DNA of 64,000 bases from Pseudophaeomoniella oleicola (lineage: Eukaryota; Ascomycota; Eurotiomycetes; Phaeomoniellales; Phaeomoniellaceae): NCBI GenBank assembly GCA_003868215.1, contig QWDQ01000033.1, positions 220,324-284,323 of the forward strand, written 5' to 3'. The notes under the pieces were generated by a model, which was not told where the DNA came from, did not search any database, and saw only the letters and a list, made by a program, of their open reading frames with translations. The translations under genes and the position numbers were made by a program. Shown here piece by piece: positions 23,810 through 35,785 of this stretch. Positions within the stretch are counted from its first letter, which is position 1. Each line of letters begins with the position of its first letter.

Positions 23810-24978
23810 GGATAGGAGAAAGGAGATGTTAAGAGAAAGAGTCAGGAAAACAGAGGTCCCGCTTTCAAGGAGAAACAGATGGATTCACTTCATGTGTATA
23901 CACACTTACTCTTAACTCCCCCCTGGTGCAGGCCATTTCAGTCATGATGCATGGGTCGAGACACGATATACTTCCTGACGTAGTCGAAGTTAGAAGATGT
24001 GGCGGAATGATTGGAGTGTTCCGGAGGTGGAAGAATCATGATGAAATCAGTGTTGCTGGACCCCAAATCCTTTCCACAGAGTTGACCATCATCAGAATAT
24101 CATTGAATGGGATTCAACAGGACAACCCACGGTGAGACAATGAGCAATAAAAAAATATAAACAGAGACAGAAATGGTAGAGATTCAAGGATGGGAAGAAA
24201 AACATTTCGTGCTGACAGTTGGTGGAAGAGGTTCAAAGGTCACGTGTTCCTATCGCTTTTGCGTCCAATGAGTAGCAGTAATTACGTCTGTCTCGATAGA
24301 TGCCTGAACAGTCTTGACAAGTGCATACAGCATGTATGATGAGACAAGTGGTTCAGTCCATCTGTATAATCAGCATAGAATACTAGACTGTCGTAACCTT
24401 GTCTCAGTCATATAGAAAGGTCGAACTGGTTGTTGACCGGCCCTCAGCGAACACCACCAATGCACAGTGCTGCAATAGACATCCAGACTCCTCTGATAGT
24501 TCCAGATACATTATTTAGAGCCGTACAAACGAGCAATAGGTGGCTCTGCTCCCTCTCGTGCAAATATAGTACAGTTTTGGTTTCAAAAGTCTGAATCTGG
24601 AATTGACCGAAGCAGGCGGCCGAGAACACAAACACAGCCACGATTTGTCGATGCTTGGCTATCGCGAGTGTTATGTACAACAACGCTTCTCAATGCGTCT
24701 CCCTGGAGAAAGCACAACCAATGATCATTTCGCAAGTGTGTCACATCATAGTGAGTGACCTTAGGAACTGTTGGTGTGCTGTTCTGCTATTCTGCTTCGG
24801 GCGCGTTTTTGCAAGGACACAGTTCGTGGACTCTGTGCACGCCCTAGCACGTCTTACTACCCATTTCGCATAAGACCGCGTTGTAGTTCGCTCCTCCTGC
24901 AAACTATTACGTTTCTGACACAGAAAGAGGAGCTCGCAAGACCGGTTCATCGTGCTCGTGGTCATTAACTTTTGAGGA
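23810..24978. other. Divergent intergenic region, no gene seen
   Basis: 1169 bases between the start codons of the NTF2-like gene (minus) and the SPRY gene (plus), so both promoters lie here. Short frames such as 24444-24683 (minus) look like chance: no conserved block and no splice or leader signals. Confidence 0.45.
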
Positions 24979-26099
24979 ATGGGATTATTCAAATCGCTCA
25001 AGGGGAAGCATCCGGATAACATCGGCGGCGAAAATTCGGGTCGATACGACCAATATCAGGATTCGAGTGAGAAGCGCAGGATATTCGGGCAATCAGGTAC
25101 TGAAGGTATGTGCCAGCAACCGATGCAAACTTGCTTTTTCTTCAAGGTGTTTCTGACCCTTAGCTATAACCAAAAGAGGAAGGGTATCAACAACCTCCGA
25201 AGCAACTAGCCAAGCGGGCTGAGACAACATATCAACCTCCACCTGGACCTCCACCAGATTACGGCAATTTCGGTTCCCTGACCAACCCTCCTCCCTATCA
25301 TGATTGGCAGTCTATAGAGGACACGGCGAATCTGCCGCCGCCGCCGACGGTGCGATATGAATCTTCGATTAACAATGCATCAGAAGAAGATTCTGCTCGT
25401 GCACAAGCATGGTGTGATCAAAATCCGCTCTATACACCGTCCAAGCCACATATCGGGATCTACCGCGCAATTCAGTCAGGTGACGTGAACCTTGTCAAGC
25501 CACCACAACTACATGGTGACCTGGTCAAGACCGGCCTGGGCCAATTCCGGGGCAAGACGAAAGGAAGTCGGGATGCACTCCTCTTGACAGGGCTTCCCCT
25601 GTACTTCGCGGCTGCGGATTCGCCCTTGCAGACAGAGCTCGGTAAGACCATATATTTCGAGGTTAGGCTGGTTCGGCTAGGCTGGCGAAGCAATGAATCT
25701 GGGTTAGCTATTGGCTTCTGTTCACGACCTTACCCTACCTGGAGGCTTTGCGGTTGGGAACGTGCTGGGTTGGGGGTCCACGGAGATGACGGCCGCCGGT
25801 TCATCAACGATTCATTCGGGGGTCATGATTTTACTGAACCGTTTGCGGAAGGGGACACTGTTGGCATAGGCATGACATTCACCTCGGGGACTCCAGCCTT
25901 CGTCGACGTTGAGGTATTTTTCACTCGGAACGGCAGGCGAGAAGGGGCATGGAACTTGTTCGAGCAACGAGATGAAGCATGTGGAGATGTGGAGGGATTA
26001 GAAAGTCGCTGGGATCTCTACGGTGCAATTGGCGTCTTTGGCGACGTTGATTTCATCTCAGAATTCTCTCCGTCGGCCTGGCGCTATCAACCGGGATAG
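24979..26099 (+). CDS. SPRY-domain protein
   Basis: Two exons (24979-25105 and 25177-26099, 71-base intron) encode 349 residues. The N-terminus MGLFKSLKGK could be N-myristoylated (Gly2, basic cluster), but that is only suggestive. A Pro-rich linker (YQPPPGPPPDYGNFG) follows. The SPRY domain covers about residues 170-345: TIYFEVRLVRLGWRSNESGL, AIGFCSRPYPTWRLCGWERA, GVHGDDGRRF, GDTVGIGMTF, VEVFFTRNGRREG and a closing LYGAIGVFGDVDF. SPRY domains bind peptide ligands. Fungal SPRY proteins with PY motifs can be Rsp5 adaptors; a PPPYHDW stretch near residue 100 contains a PPxY-type motif (PPPY), so adaptor function is conceivable. There is no transmembrane segment, unlike Ssh4/Ear1. It sits 2.7 kb beyond the other SPRY gene, gid1. 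Confidence 0.85.
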
Positions 26100-26741
26100 A
26101 AACGCGAGGACTGACTGATCAGGTCTCTGGAAAATGTCTTCACTTGGGGAAGTGCCGATAATGATCAGACTATTGTTCGAGCTTGCATTTTCTCTGAAGG
26201 GCTATAATCCATGTACTGTATGGTAGTATCGTACTCGTGCAGTAAGTTGCCTACTATTGAATTGTGAGCGGCGTCGTGGATCTAGTTATGCGATCCCAAC
26301 CGATTGAGGAAAGTGACACGATGGAGACATTGATGCCAGCAGCAACATCTAGCTTGGTCTAACCTCGTCAAGCCCAAGCCCATGGCCTTTCGAGGGGTTG
26401 CCGTTGGGGTATCATCGAAGTCAGATACGACTGTATGGTGTAGATTGACCGTCAGTGGATTCACTGTTTTGTTGGGCAGAAAGATCATCAGGGGTGGTAG
26501 CCGACTTATCATTGATAACTTAGCTCCGAGTAAGCTTGATCGTAAAGAGACTTGGAAAGAGAGGCCAGAGAATACAGTAAGTTAATGAAAAGGGTTTCCG
26601 GGTTGCTAAGTTACTGAATATAGCAAGTTTCTTGTTGGAGATCTTTAGAGGAGGAGGCGATGATAATGTTACAGTAACTGGGAGGTTTCCTTCTTTGCCC
26701 ATAGTGGGATGTGCGCCGAGATTGGGAAATATCACGTTGAT

Positions 26742-26768
26742 ACTGTAGTCACTGTAGTCACTGTAGTC
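26742..26768 (+). repeat. Three tandem copies of a 9-base unit
   Basis: The unit ACTGTAGTC is repeated three times without mismatch. Confidence 0.9.
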
Positions 26769-29700
26769 ACCATAGTATTAGTTAGGCTCTACGTAGTAAT
26801 AACCAATGCTTCTTTCCAGGGTTCACAGGTTCAATGTTGATTTGACATCTGCCTCGACGGTACGAGACGATTTCATGATTTCTTATTGCTGCCTGCTGCC
26901 AGCTGCCAGACTTTATCTTATAGGCAACACTGAGCCTCTCTTTACCCTTCTTGAGTCCCCCGAAAAGGCCCCCTCCCTTTCCTATCTTCACCGCTACTTG
27001 TTTCCAGAGGTAGCCGGCCCCTCCCTGTTGCTTTCTGGATTTCGACTATGTACACCGTCTCTGCTTCCTGTGCTTCCGCGAGATCTTAGAGCCATCCTCC
27101 CTGCTGTTACCCGTCGGTTCATCCAGCATGAATGATTTGCATGAACAGCTCTTCGTCTCATCTCTCCACAAACGTCGTGCCGTCCCGTGGATAGGGTTGA
27201 GTCCTATCTGCCTTCGAACGTTATTCACACATCATTCCTTCAATGTCGCATCTATGAGCGTGCTCCTCGACCGGTCTCACGGCGCTCTTTTGCTCAAAAT
27301 TAGCACCGACTGTCTGTTCACGTGTTTACCTCTGTTATCTGAGTCTCTGTTGCCGAGAAAGGAGATTCCCGATCAACCTTTGCAAGTGGCATAGAGAAGA
27401 GAACCTTGGCATTCAGATAGGTCCTTGACCACCATTCCGGCATAACCAAGCAGCACACCATCTTTTCTCTATAAGCCCTGCAACACTCCATGCATTAGAG
27501 GACTCTACATGCAGCTGCATAAGCGCGTGGAAAGCGGACATACTCTTCCGCGTGTTGATCTCTACAAGGATGCATCGTTGATCGTATGTTGTTTACGGTA
27601 AAATAGATCGTGATTTCAATGTCCAGAATTTCTCGTGGCAACGGTCATGATGCATTGAACCTACCACGTCATCTGCGCTCTTTGTGGCGCTAATCGGCAA
27701 ATGAAACGAGTGAAAGATAGGAACCTCACGCTGCTACTGGCATAGAATCATATGATATCACCATAGCAGTGCATAACGACTGTATCGGTTAAGAGCACTG
27801 CAGTCCTTTGGAAAGGTCGGGGCGAAGTCATCGTCGTAATGTACAATTCTTGAGGGGTGCCATTGGGGGGGTTGCGGAAGTGCTCACCCCAAACATCAAC
27901 AGGATGAGTCCTAGCGTCGTGCAGTTGGTACCTGTTTACTCTGTTGAGAGGTGATCGTCAGAGCAATCGAGAAAGCATGGGAGGCCTGCGACGTAGTATA
28001 CTCGATTGGAACCTGGGAGGCAAGAGGCTCTGTCTGCTCTGCGAATCTTCAGACAGGCAACGTAATGGTTGACGCTGCCTGTTCATCCAATGCGCTAATA
28101 TAGCGACGATAAGCTTCCCTAGTGCTGAGAGGTATCATGTGCGTCAACGCCTGAGATGCTTTCCCAGTGGTAGACACCAAAATCGAGCGTCATTGCTAGG
28201 GACTCCAGATGTAATGCAAGTTGCCAAAGAGGAAGCTATTCCATACACATCTCGATGCACAACATCGAGGTTGGGGCAAACGATGCCGAACTGCATATAA
28301 GGTATGCCCCGTGACATACTTGCTGTCATCTGTTCTTTTCCGAACTTGTTCGAAACTCGAGCAGCAACGTAGTCGACGGGTGTAGTGAACTTGCCATGTA
28401 CCTGGAGGGGTCGTCGCGAGGGGTAGCTCAGCGACGGACTGCGCTCATGTGGGGCAGACGGATTCGAAATGTCAATGCGCTGATAAGCAGCTGACAAGCC
28501 CGATGTCGCCGAGATCTCAAAGTTACAAGCCCATGATGCCGAGATGGGACCGTCACAGATTGGCCGTGGTGTACTCTGTTTCTTTGCCCTGGTCTTTCTC
28601 CACAAGGTGATTCAATGATGAGTATATCCTCAAGTTGGTATGGCAGCTGACGCAGGACTGTCTCTGTCCAGTCGAACTGTTCACACACTCTCGAGGCATT
28701 CTCTGAGGTTGTTGACCTGCATGACACGAAGTTTGCAAGATGGCGCAACTCGATCGCTCCGTAAATGAATGTCGGTCTTTGACGGTTTGGGATTTAGAAG
28801 AACGCAAAGCTGGTGGGGTATGGACTGTAAAATTACAGCCACGGCAGTAAGCTTGCATGTAACTATTGCTCTGTCCAATACTTGCATAGGACTATGGTAC
28901 AGTAGTATCCAGCCATGAGTGGATGGTAGCACGAGCCATAGTCCCTTAGCGGGCCAGCGATGCTAAAGTGGCTCCACGCACGAGAGGAATGTTGGCGTTG
29001 ATTGACTAGACCCAGCAGGACCTAGAGGATTTCAAGGACGCAGGACGTTTCTGTATTGGACATGCATCCGAATCCGAATTTTATGCATTGGATGTTGTCA
29101 CATAGACGCTCAAAACGGTCTGGGTGATCGGCTCTACCAAAGTTGGTACGCTTCGTAAGAGCTTCAGAGGATTGGTTCATCAGCAGCGACGGCGGCAGTG
29201 GCGCGTCAAGATTCCATTTCCAATGGTAGCGACAGTATAGGTGGGATGACTTTGCCAATGGTGTACATATCAGTTGACGCCATGGTCAAGAAGGCAGTTT
29301 CAACAAAACGGGCTGGTCCGGTCAGAAAGGTGGAAGTTGGCGGGTGATTGGCTTGAGGTAGTTTGCTGTTTTCGAAAAAGTCCGGGGCAAGCTATCGTTG
29401 CGAAACATTGAAGCTTGAAGCTCGTGCCCATGCCTCCAACCACTTCTGGGAGGGATCAGCGTCGACTTGTGCGCCATTGTCCGGTCTGATAGGCAAAAAT
29501 CTTTAGCATGCAGGTTTCTGTTGTTTTTTCCTGTCATCATTTGAAACCTGTCATCACTGGTAGCTACACGGTCATGCACGGTCGCACACGAGGTCCTAGT
29601 CAACCGCCAGGCGCAAGTCATAGTCATCGATAGCTCGGCCTATCGCTTGCCGGGCATGACCGCAGTAAACAGCCGATGGGAAAATCTCGATGGCAGCCAC

Positions 29701-30172
29701 AAACCCCTAGAGATCGCTATCGTGTACCTTCGGTTTAGTATGATACAGATACAGTATTGTGCGAACGGACTTTGCAAAATGCGAGCCGCTTGACCTAAAG
29801 TTGATCCTCCAAGATGACGACTTCTAGTAGTAATAATTGAGGGTCGAACGGCACGGCAGGAAGCTGGATGGGGTCTCCTGATTGCAAAACCCTTCAACGT
29901 TGAAGCCAGCGATCGTGGACCGTAAGCTTCATCTCCAGCCATTCATGCGATTTTTCACCGTAAGGTGGAGTACGGTAGTAATATACAGGCGAGCGACCCT
30001 GCGCATGTGAACAGGCAATAGCTCCATCAAGTAGGGAGGAGGCGACCTCAACGTAATTTATATCTGCCATACCCGGTTGGCTCCTTTGGCCTCTCGTTCA
30101 AGATGGTTGTCATATCTCCATATCCATGCTGTCGTAGTGGTTACAGTATGTCCATTTCTATGTTTCACCATC

Positions 30173-30210
30173 ATGCTCATGCTCATGCTGATGCTTATGC
30201 TGATGCTCAT
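30173..30210 (+). repeat. Hexanucleotide ATGCTC/ATGCTG array
   Basis: Six adjacent six-base units differ only at the last position (ATGCTC, ATGCTG, ATGCTT), forming a short imperfect minisatellite. Confidence 0.85.
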
Positions 30211-31929
30211 TGCTGGCTGGTTCGTAGTCTTTCCATGTGCCGGTAAATACGAGTCATGACGGCCAATGGCAAGCTGGGAGGGATGCGCATAATCCTCTTT
30301 GCCTATAATGTGGCTGCATTAATGCCTGCAAACTGGAGCATAGTACTGCGGCACCACATGCTGGGGCATGGTCATCATCCCTTCGACCACGCCTCGTGTG
30401 TTTTGAGAAGCGCTCGTGAGTTTGTCGCCTAGGTACGTATGTACGAGGTGGGCAGGTCATAGCTGAGAGACCGTCTCAACTCGATTGGCTATTGTGTTCC
30501 TCAATTGACGCGATTGTCGGGCGAATTGAAATGATTTTGCTCTACTTAAGTATCATGATTATTTCAGCCTACGATGTATATTGCCACTAAAGGCCACTTG
30601 GTCTGTTACCCTTGGTCTGTTACCCTTGACTGGGGCTGCGTCAAACACAGTCAATCATCAGTTGATACTGTTCCATTGAAAGCTGGCAAGCGACCATGGG
30701 AAAAACCGGTAACATCTCGAGACTCATGGGTCATCGAACACTTATCATACCTTACTTCTTCACACAAGTGCTGCGAACGCCTAGGAAACGAGCGACTGAA
30801 GCCATGACTGGGCCTATACTAAGTAAGTCTATGTACCTACTTTAAAGTAGTAGTGACGGTCCACTCCTCCGTCCTTTAGCATTCTCTGCCAGTCAAAAGT
30901 GTCACAGTTCTATACCCGTAGCTATTCGAGACATTCTATGTATTACTTCGTACATGATGGATATTTGGCAAGACAAATCGGACCCAGGAGCCCCAGAGAC
31001 AGCAATTACCATAGTGTAGAGAACAAGACGGTTATGTCCCAATCATGCTGCAACACCATGCCTTTGCACTGTTACTATCCTGTTCCCTTTTGTTCTGTTC
31101 TGTTCAGTCCTGTCTTTATGCTTGAGCACGATTGATCCTACAGTCCCTGATTGATAGACACCAAAGCTGGATCAAAAGAGATGCATCGCTCTGGGATACC
31201 TGCCAACCTACGTACTAATTACCTAGGTACTCAAGATATCCCAGAGGGTACATACCTACCTAGGTAGTATCAGGTACCTTGCTTGATGGTTATGACTACG
31301 ACATCACTATCAGTTGGTAGTTCCGAATGGGTTTGAATTGCCGTCTCTCCATACTGAGGGATCTACTACCTATTATGTCTTCAATGTTACTCTACCCTTT
31401 GGCTCTATCCCGGGATCAAAAGGCCTTCATTCTACTACGTACCTGGTAGTATTATAGTCAGGTATGTGTATGAAATCAATTCGATTCAATACGATACCGG
31501 CCACCATCTCGTTCGTCCCTTACCCGAACGGGGACAGCGACAAGAACAGGCATTATTATCATCGCGTCGCTCTAAAACTTCTCTCCACCCTCCACTTCCT
31601 CTATCGCTTCGGCCATTTGCTCCATCTGGTTCTCGAACTATGACTTAGACGCCTGGGTTTGCCTTACTACTCTGGTAGACCTGCAGATGACTAGGTGAGA
31701 CTGTTCCTCTATCAGGGCACTGTAGACGTGCCAATTCCACTCAGTATCAGCCGAAAAAATAACCTCACATGCACTACGGCGCGAACGCCTGTCGGAGCGT
31801 CAATCCTAAAGTCCCTCGATTTTGCCTAGATCAGTGAGTGAGGTTGCTGATCCAAATGAATCCGGCAAAAATACACATGCGTGCATTGACACTGTTCGTG
31901 CACTTGGTGACTGCCACTGCCATCATCGT

Positions 31930-32115
31930 CCTTTCATAAAGTTCTCACCTCCCCTCCCCCACGCTCTGTTCATTGCCTTCATCTTTCCTTACTGGACTTC
32001 AACCCCCCAGTGTGGCCTGTGTTTGCCCTCCTCTGCCTCTCCTCTGGTCACCCTGTTCAGGTCGAGGCTGAGATTTGCCTTCTCGCCTCTCACGGTCGTT
32101 TACTCTCCAAACAGT
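31930..32115 (+). promoter_or_regulatory. Pyrimidine-rich leader of the polysaccharide synthase gene
   Basis: The plus strand is dominated by C and T (CCTCCCCTCCCCCACG, CTCCTCTGCCTCTCCTCTGG and similar) up to a few bases before the ATG at 32122. CT-rich tracts next to start codons are common in filamentous-fungal promoters and support the start chosen for the gene. Confidence 0.55.
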
Positions 32116-32121
32116 GTGAGG

Positions 32122-33743
32122 ATGGCGGACTTTACCATGAACTCACAGCTTAGGTGCTTTTTTGCTCTCTTGTAGGTGACGAGTCCGCTCGCAATTCTCC
32201 CGTCTACCTGTTAACCCAATTGCTTTGTCATCTGCAGTCTCTATCGTTTCGTCAGACTCCTTGTGAACATCTATGCGGTATTGCGCCTTCAGCCCATACG
32301 ACCCTCGGAGAAACAGAGCCTCACGTCTGAGGATGTGACGGTGATTTTACCAACGCTGGATGGAGAAGGGGAAGAATTAGAAAGGACTATCGAAAGCATC
32401 TTACGGAACAGGCCTTACGAACTGTTGTTGGTGACAATTGATGCGAACCTGAAGAAAGCCAAGGCGCTGGTGTCAAAAATGCCTGCTTTTCAAGCTGGTC
32501 ATGTACGTTGTCTTTCAGTGGGCAATCCCAACAAGCGCAGACAGATGGCTAGAGCCGTACCGGAAGTGAAGACAACTATCACAATCTTTGCCGATGACGA
32601 TGTCATATGGCCGAGCACCTTGATGCCATGGATATTAGCACCCTTTGAGGATCCAAGCATGGGAGGCGTTGTCACCAAGCAGCGTTTGATCCGCCCCAAG
32701 ATTGAAGGCCCTATGCACTGGTTCTGGGTCCACCTCAACTCATTATACCTGATTCGCCGTACCTTTGACTGCAGCGCATGCACATACATGGATGGTGCAA
32801 TGCCATGTATCTCTGGTAGAACGTGCGCGTATCGGAGCAGCATATTGTGTGAAGAGCGATTTCTAACCCGATTCATCCACGAGTCCTTCTGCTTCGGACG
32901 GTACCGGCTGAACTGCGATGACGACAATTTTATAACCAGGTGGCTAATGACACACCATTGGAAGATCTACATTCAGTGTGATCGGGAATGTGAGGTCCAG
33001 ACGACGTTAGAGGCAAATCCCAAGTACCTCAAACAGTGCGTTCGATGGGCTAGAAGTAATTGGCGCTCAAACCTGACAACATTATTCCGGGATTGGCGTG
33101 TAGTCTATAGGTGAGTGCCTTCCATATTACCGTGGTGTCAGCATCAATTGAATTGGCGCACGTTTCAATGTTTGGGGGCTAAACCGGATGGCATAGGCGT
33201 CACTTGTGGAGTGTTTATGCAGTCTTTGCAACGACTTTAAACCCTCCTGCATTCATTATCGATACTCTCTTATTGGGCTTGCTCTACCATGGCACTACAG
33301 AGTACGGAACAGACGTTCAAAGGACCGCAATGGTCTCGATGGGAATATTGATGTTTTTCGCCAAGTGGTCTAAGAATTGGGATCACTATCGATACTACCC
33401 TATCGACATGTTGCTCATACCGTTCTCCATCCTTTTCGGCTGGTTTCATGGGTTCATCAAGATTTACTCGGCTTTGACCATGAATGTGGTGAGTTTCTCC
33501 CTGCACACTGGACTCGGAGGGGGCCAACCCGTTTCTGCAGCCGCGTTACTTTGAGCAGGGGACGACAGGCTAACTCGGAAATCCGAACAGACAAGTTGGG
33601 GTTCACGTGCAGCAGCGGACGTCGATGCCAACTACGGACGCATGCCGCTAGCGAGCGTGAACGACAGGTCCGACTCGCACCGAAAGATTCTAGAGGCGAT
33701 GACTCCCGAAAAAGAGAAGCTGTTGGCGGAACAGCTAGATTGA
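32122..33743 (+). CDS. Type 2 glycosyltransferase, polysaccharide (hyaluronan/Cps1-like) synthase
   Basis: Four exons (32122-32171, 32238-33110, 33197-33488, 33591-33743) encode 455 residues. A tiny first exon (MADFTMNSQLRCFFAL) joins RFVRLLVNIYAVLRLQP, giving a membrane segment before the catalytic domain. GT2 motifs are present: VTVILPTLDGEGEELERTIE, IFADDDVIW (DDD), PCISGRTCAYRSS, RLNCDDDNFITRWL and the processivity motif Q-C-V-R-W near residue 293. C-terminal membrane helices follow (FAKW and FSILFGWFHGFIKIYSAL). The last exon starts TSWGSR, as in fungal relatives. Relatives include Cryptococcus Cps1 (hyaluronan synthase) and the Zymoseptoria/Fusarium GT2 needed for hyphal growth on solid surfaces. 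The product is an extracellular polysaccharide, identity unknown. Sits alone after a 6-kb gene-free region. Confidence 0.9.
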
Positions 33744-35785
33744 ACGATGCGACGAGAAATGATGATATGATTGATAAATCCGCTCAAAAACAGTGAGCCC
33801 AGAGACGACAGAGACACGAAAAGTTACGACGTTGCTTTCTTCCTTTTATGGTACCATTCAAATTGGGCGTGGCTGCCTCCTTCTCCGAATACCCCTGATC
33901 GGGCCTCGATGAGGTGGTCCAGTGTAAGTTTGTTTATCTTAAAGTGCATCCTGCATGACGGCGCGGTGGGATACTGGAACAAGTCTTTGCTTCCAAGGGT
34001 ACATGGGATTTTGTGGTATTCGAGACCGCCATTCAAGATTAATTGCTTGTTTTGTCTTACATCCTCTTCTTCTTCCCTTTCTCAGGACATGGCTGTTCAT
34101 CATAGAGCTCAGCTTTGTGTTCACATTGGGGATGGCATTGTGGTTTATTGCGGTTCGAAAACAAAAAGGCACGGCATTACAAATTGTACACAGGTGCAAA
34201 AGTTTTTTGCTGGCTTGGTAGAACGTTCAGTTACTCAATTACGAGCGGAAGATTGGCATCGGTTTGCTAGGTAATAATTGAGGAAGCGCAATGAGCACCA
34301 CTTCATCTTTTTCAGGCTTTTGCGTGTATATGCTACATCTCCTTGGTTCCAGGACAATTACTCCAGAAAAGGCAATGAAGTTCTGACGAGAGGACAGCTT
34401 ACACTATCATACGTATGATGAAATGTTGCCAGTTGCACATGCGTGTCGTCACTGCTTCTCGATCATCTTAGGGAAACACTCGAATTGCATGGTCCCGACG
34501 ACGCATGAGAAATCCAATCGGAGAGCAATTTGCGAAGTGTATAAGCCGACGGGCCATTGATTCGCCGTCTATATACAATTGTCTCGCATTTGTGCTATTC
34601 CCTAACATGCAGACACTGTGGTAGCGAAAAGGCAGCGCTCGTATAATCTCCGTACCGAAGGCCTTCCTCCCGGTCGGAATTACGGACTGAGATCAGAAAT
34701 GGCCTTGCGACGTTCCGTCCTCATCTATTTGACGCCACAAGTGCAGGCATCCTAGTATTATATCACAGCCTTGGGTAGACGCCATGGGCAATGGGGAAGC
34801 ACACCTTCTGTCCACGTGTTGGATGGCGGCAGGGATCTCCTTGCCGTTACCGACAGAAACGAGAGTCTACTGACTGCATATGAACAGAGCGAGACGTCAG
34901 AGAGCTTGAAAAAGAAATGTGATATATAGCCATCATATCACATTTCGCTTTATCCTTGTTCAGTGGCTGTCGGTTGTCTTCATTTTTGGACAGAGTACGG
35001 TTTACCTCAACGGTTCTGCAGCCTTGCCGCAATGCTCGAACCCGGTCGCTATCGTGAAATTGTACGCAACATCTTTTACATCTTTCTTATTGGAAAATCC
35101 CAATGCTCCCATCTCCATGAATCCCCTCTTGGATGTCCTATATCCCTGCTCATATCGTGTAGGCGACTTTACGTCAATGACAGGGGTTGCTGTATGCCAT
35201 ATCTGGCTTCGCGCATATCACTGGGGATCTTATCTAACTCACGCAACCACCACTGTTACCAATTGACCAAGCAGCTGTCTTTTCGGAACAGCTCTAACGG
35301 CGTTCCAAGGATAACGCTGCCTTTCCAAGAAAGCGCCGAAGCATATATATTTGAAGCAACAACGTCTCAAAAGTCTATGTCGAAAGCGATCTGATCGCAG
35401 TCGTGTACTGAGACATTGCTAGTTCCCTGCACTAAGAATGGTTGCCAAAAGGCTTTGCTGCGGTCGTGTGCACTTGGATGAGAATCGCAAGGATTTCACG
35501 TTTGCTGTGGTTGCAATCAGGTGAGAACTTGACACGAAAACCTTGGGGTAGGCTGTACCTCAGCCTATCTGGTATTGATTATAACTGCCACGAGTCGATC
35601 TTGTGATGCAACAAGACGGAGTGACAACCCACAAGGAATCAGTTTCCGCATCGGGCACTTTATGTCGCTCTCAAGCGGCACTCGAACGCAACTACGAAAC
35701 TCATCATTTAGTCCGTCAACCCCAGAGAGAGATTTTATTCTTAGAGCGCAATTCTAGAGTGTCAGAGAAGATTTCCTTCTTATTA
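33744..35785. other. Convergent intergenic region, no gene seen
   Basis: 2042 bases between the 3' ends of the polysaccharide synthase and the MFS gene. Several short plus-strand frames (33771-34274, 34963-35394) overlap each other in different frames and show no family signature. I see no repeat or RNA gene. Confidence 0.5.

Larger units (their letters stand above)
26100..32121. other. 6-kb gene-free region upstream of the polysaccharide synthase
   Basis: I find no convincing gene in this 6022-base stretch. Open frames are short, overlap in all frames (for example 28144-28605 and 28428-28748 on the minus strand) and match no family. It contains a 9-base triplicate (26742-26768), TACGTAGTA words at 26790-26798 and 31433-31441, TACCTAGGTA words at 31220-31229 and 31257-31266, and an ATGCTC-type hexamer array (30173-30210). 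A pyrimidine-rich stretch lies at about 26935-27120 and another at about 31930-32115; the latter directly precedes the synthase start. Base composition does not look like RIP-degraded transposon. Confidence 0.6.

Noticed and set aside
24444-24683. Minus-strand frame with hydrophobic segments
   Set aside because: Random-looking, no leader, no family; it lies in the promoter region of two divergent genes.
27128-27394. Plus-strand 88-codon frame after the pyrimidine-rich tract
   Set aside because: No family match or splice continuation; I reported the tract as a finding instead of calling a gene.
28144-28858. Three overlapping minus-strand frames of about 100-150 codons
   Set aside because: They overlap in all three frames with no conserved block or promoter features, as expected by chance in moderate-GC DNA.
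33771-35394. Several plus-strand frames between the GT2 and MFS genes
   Set aside because: Mutually overlapping in different frames, Cys/His-rich random composition, no motif.
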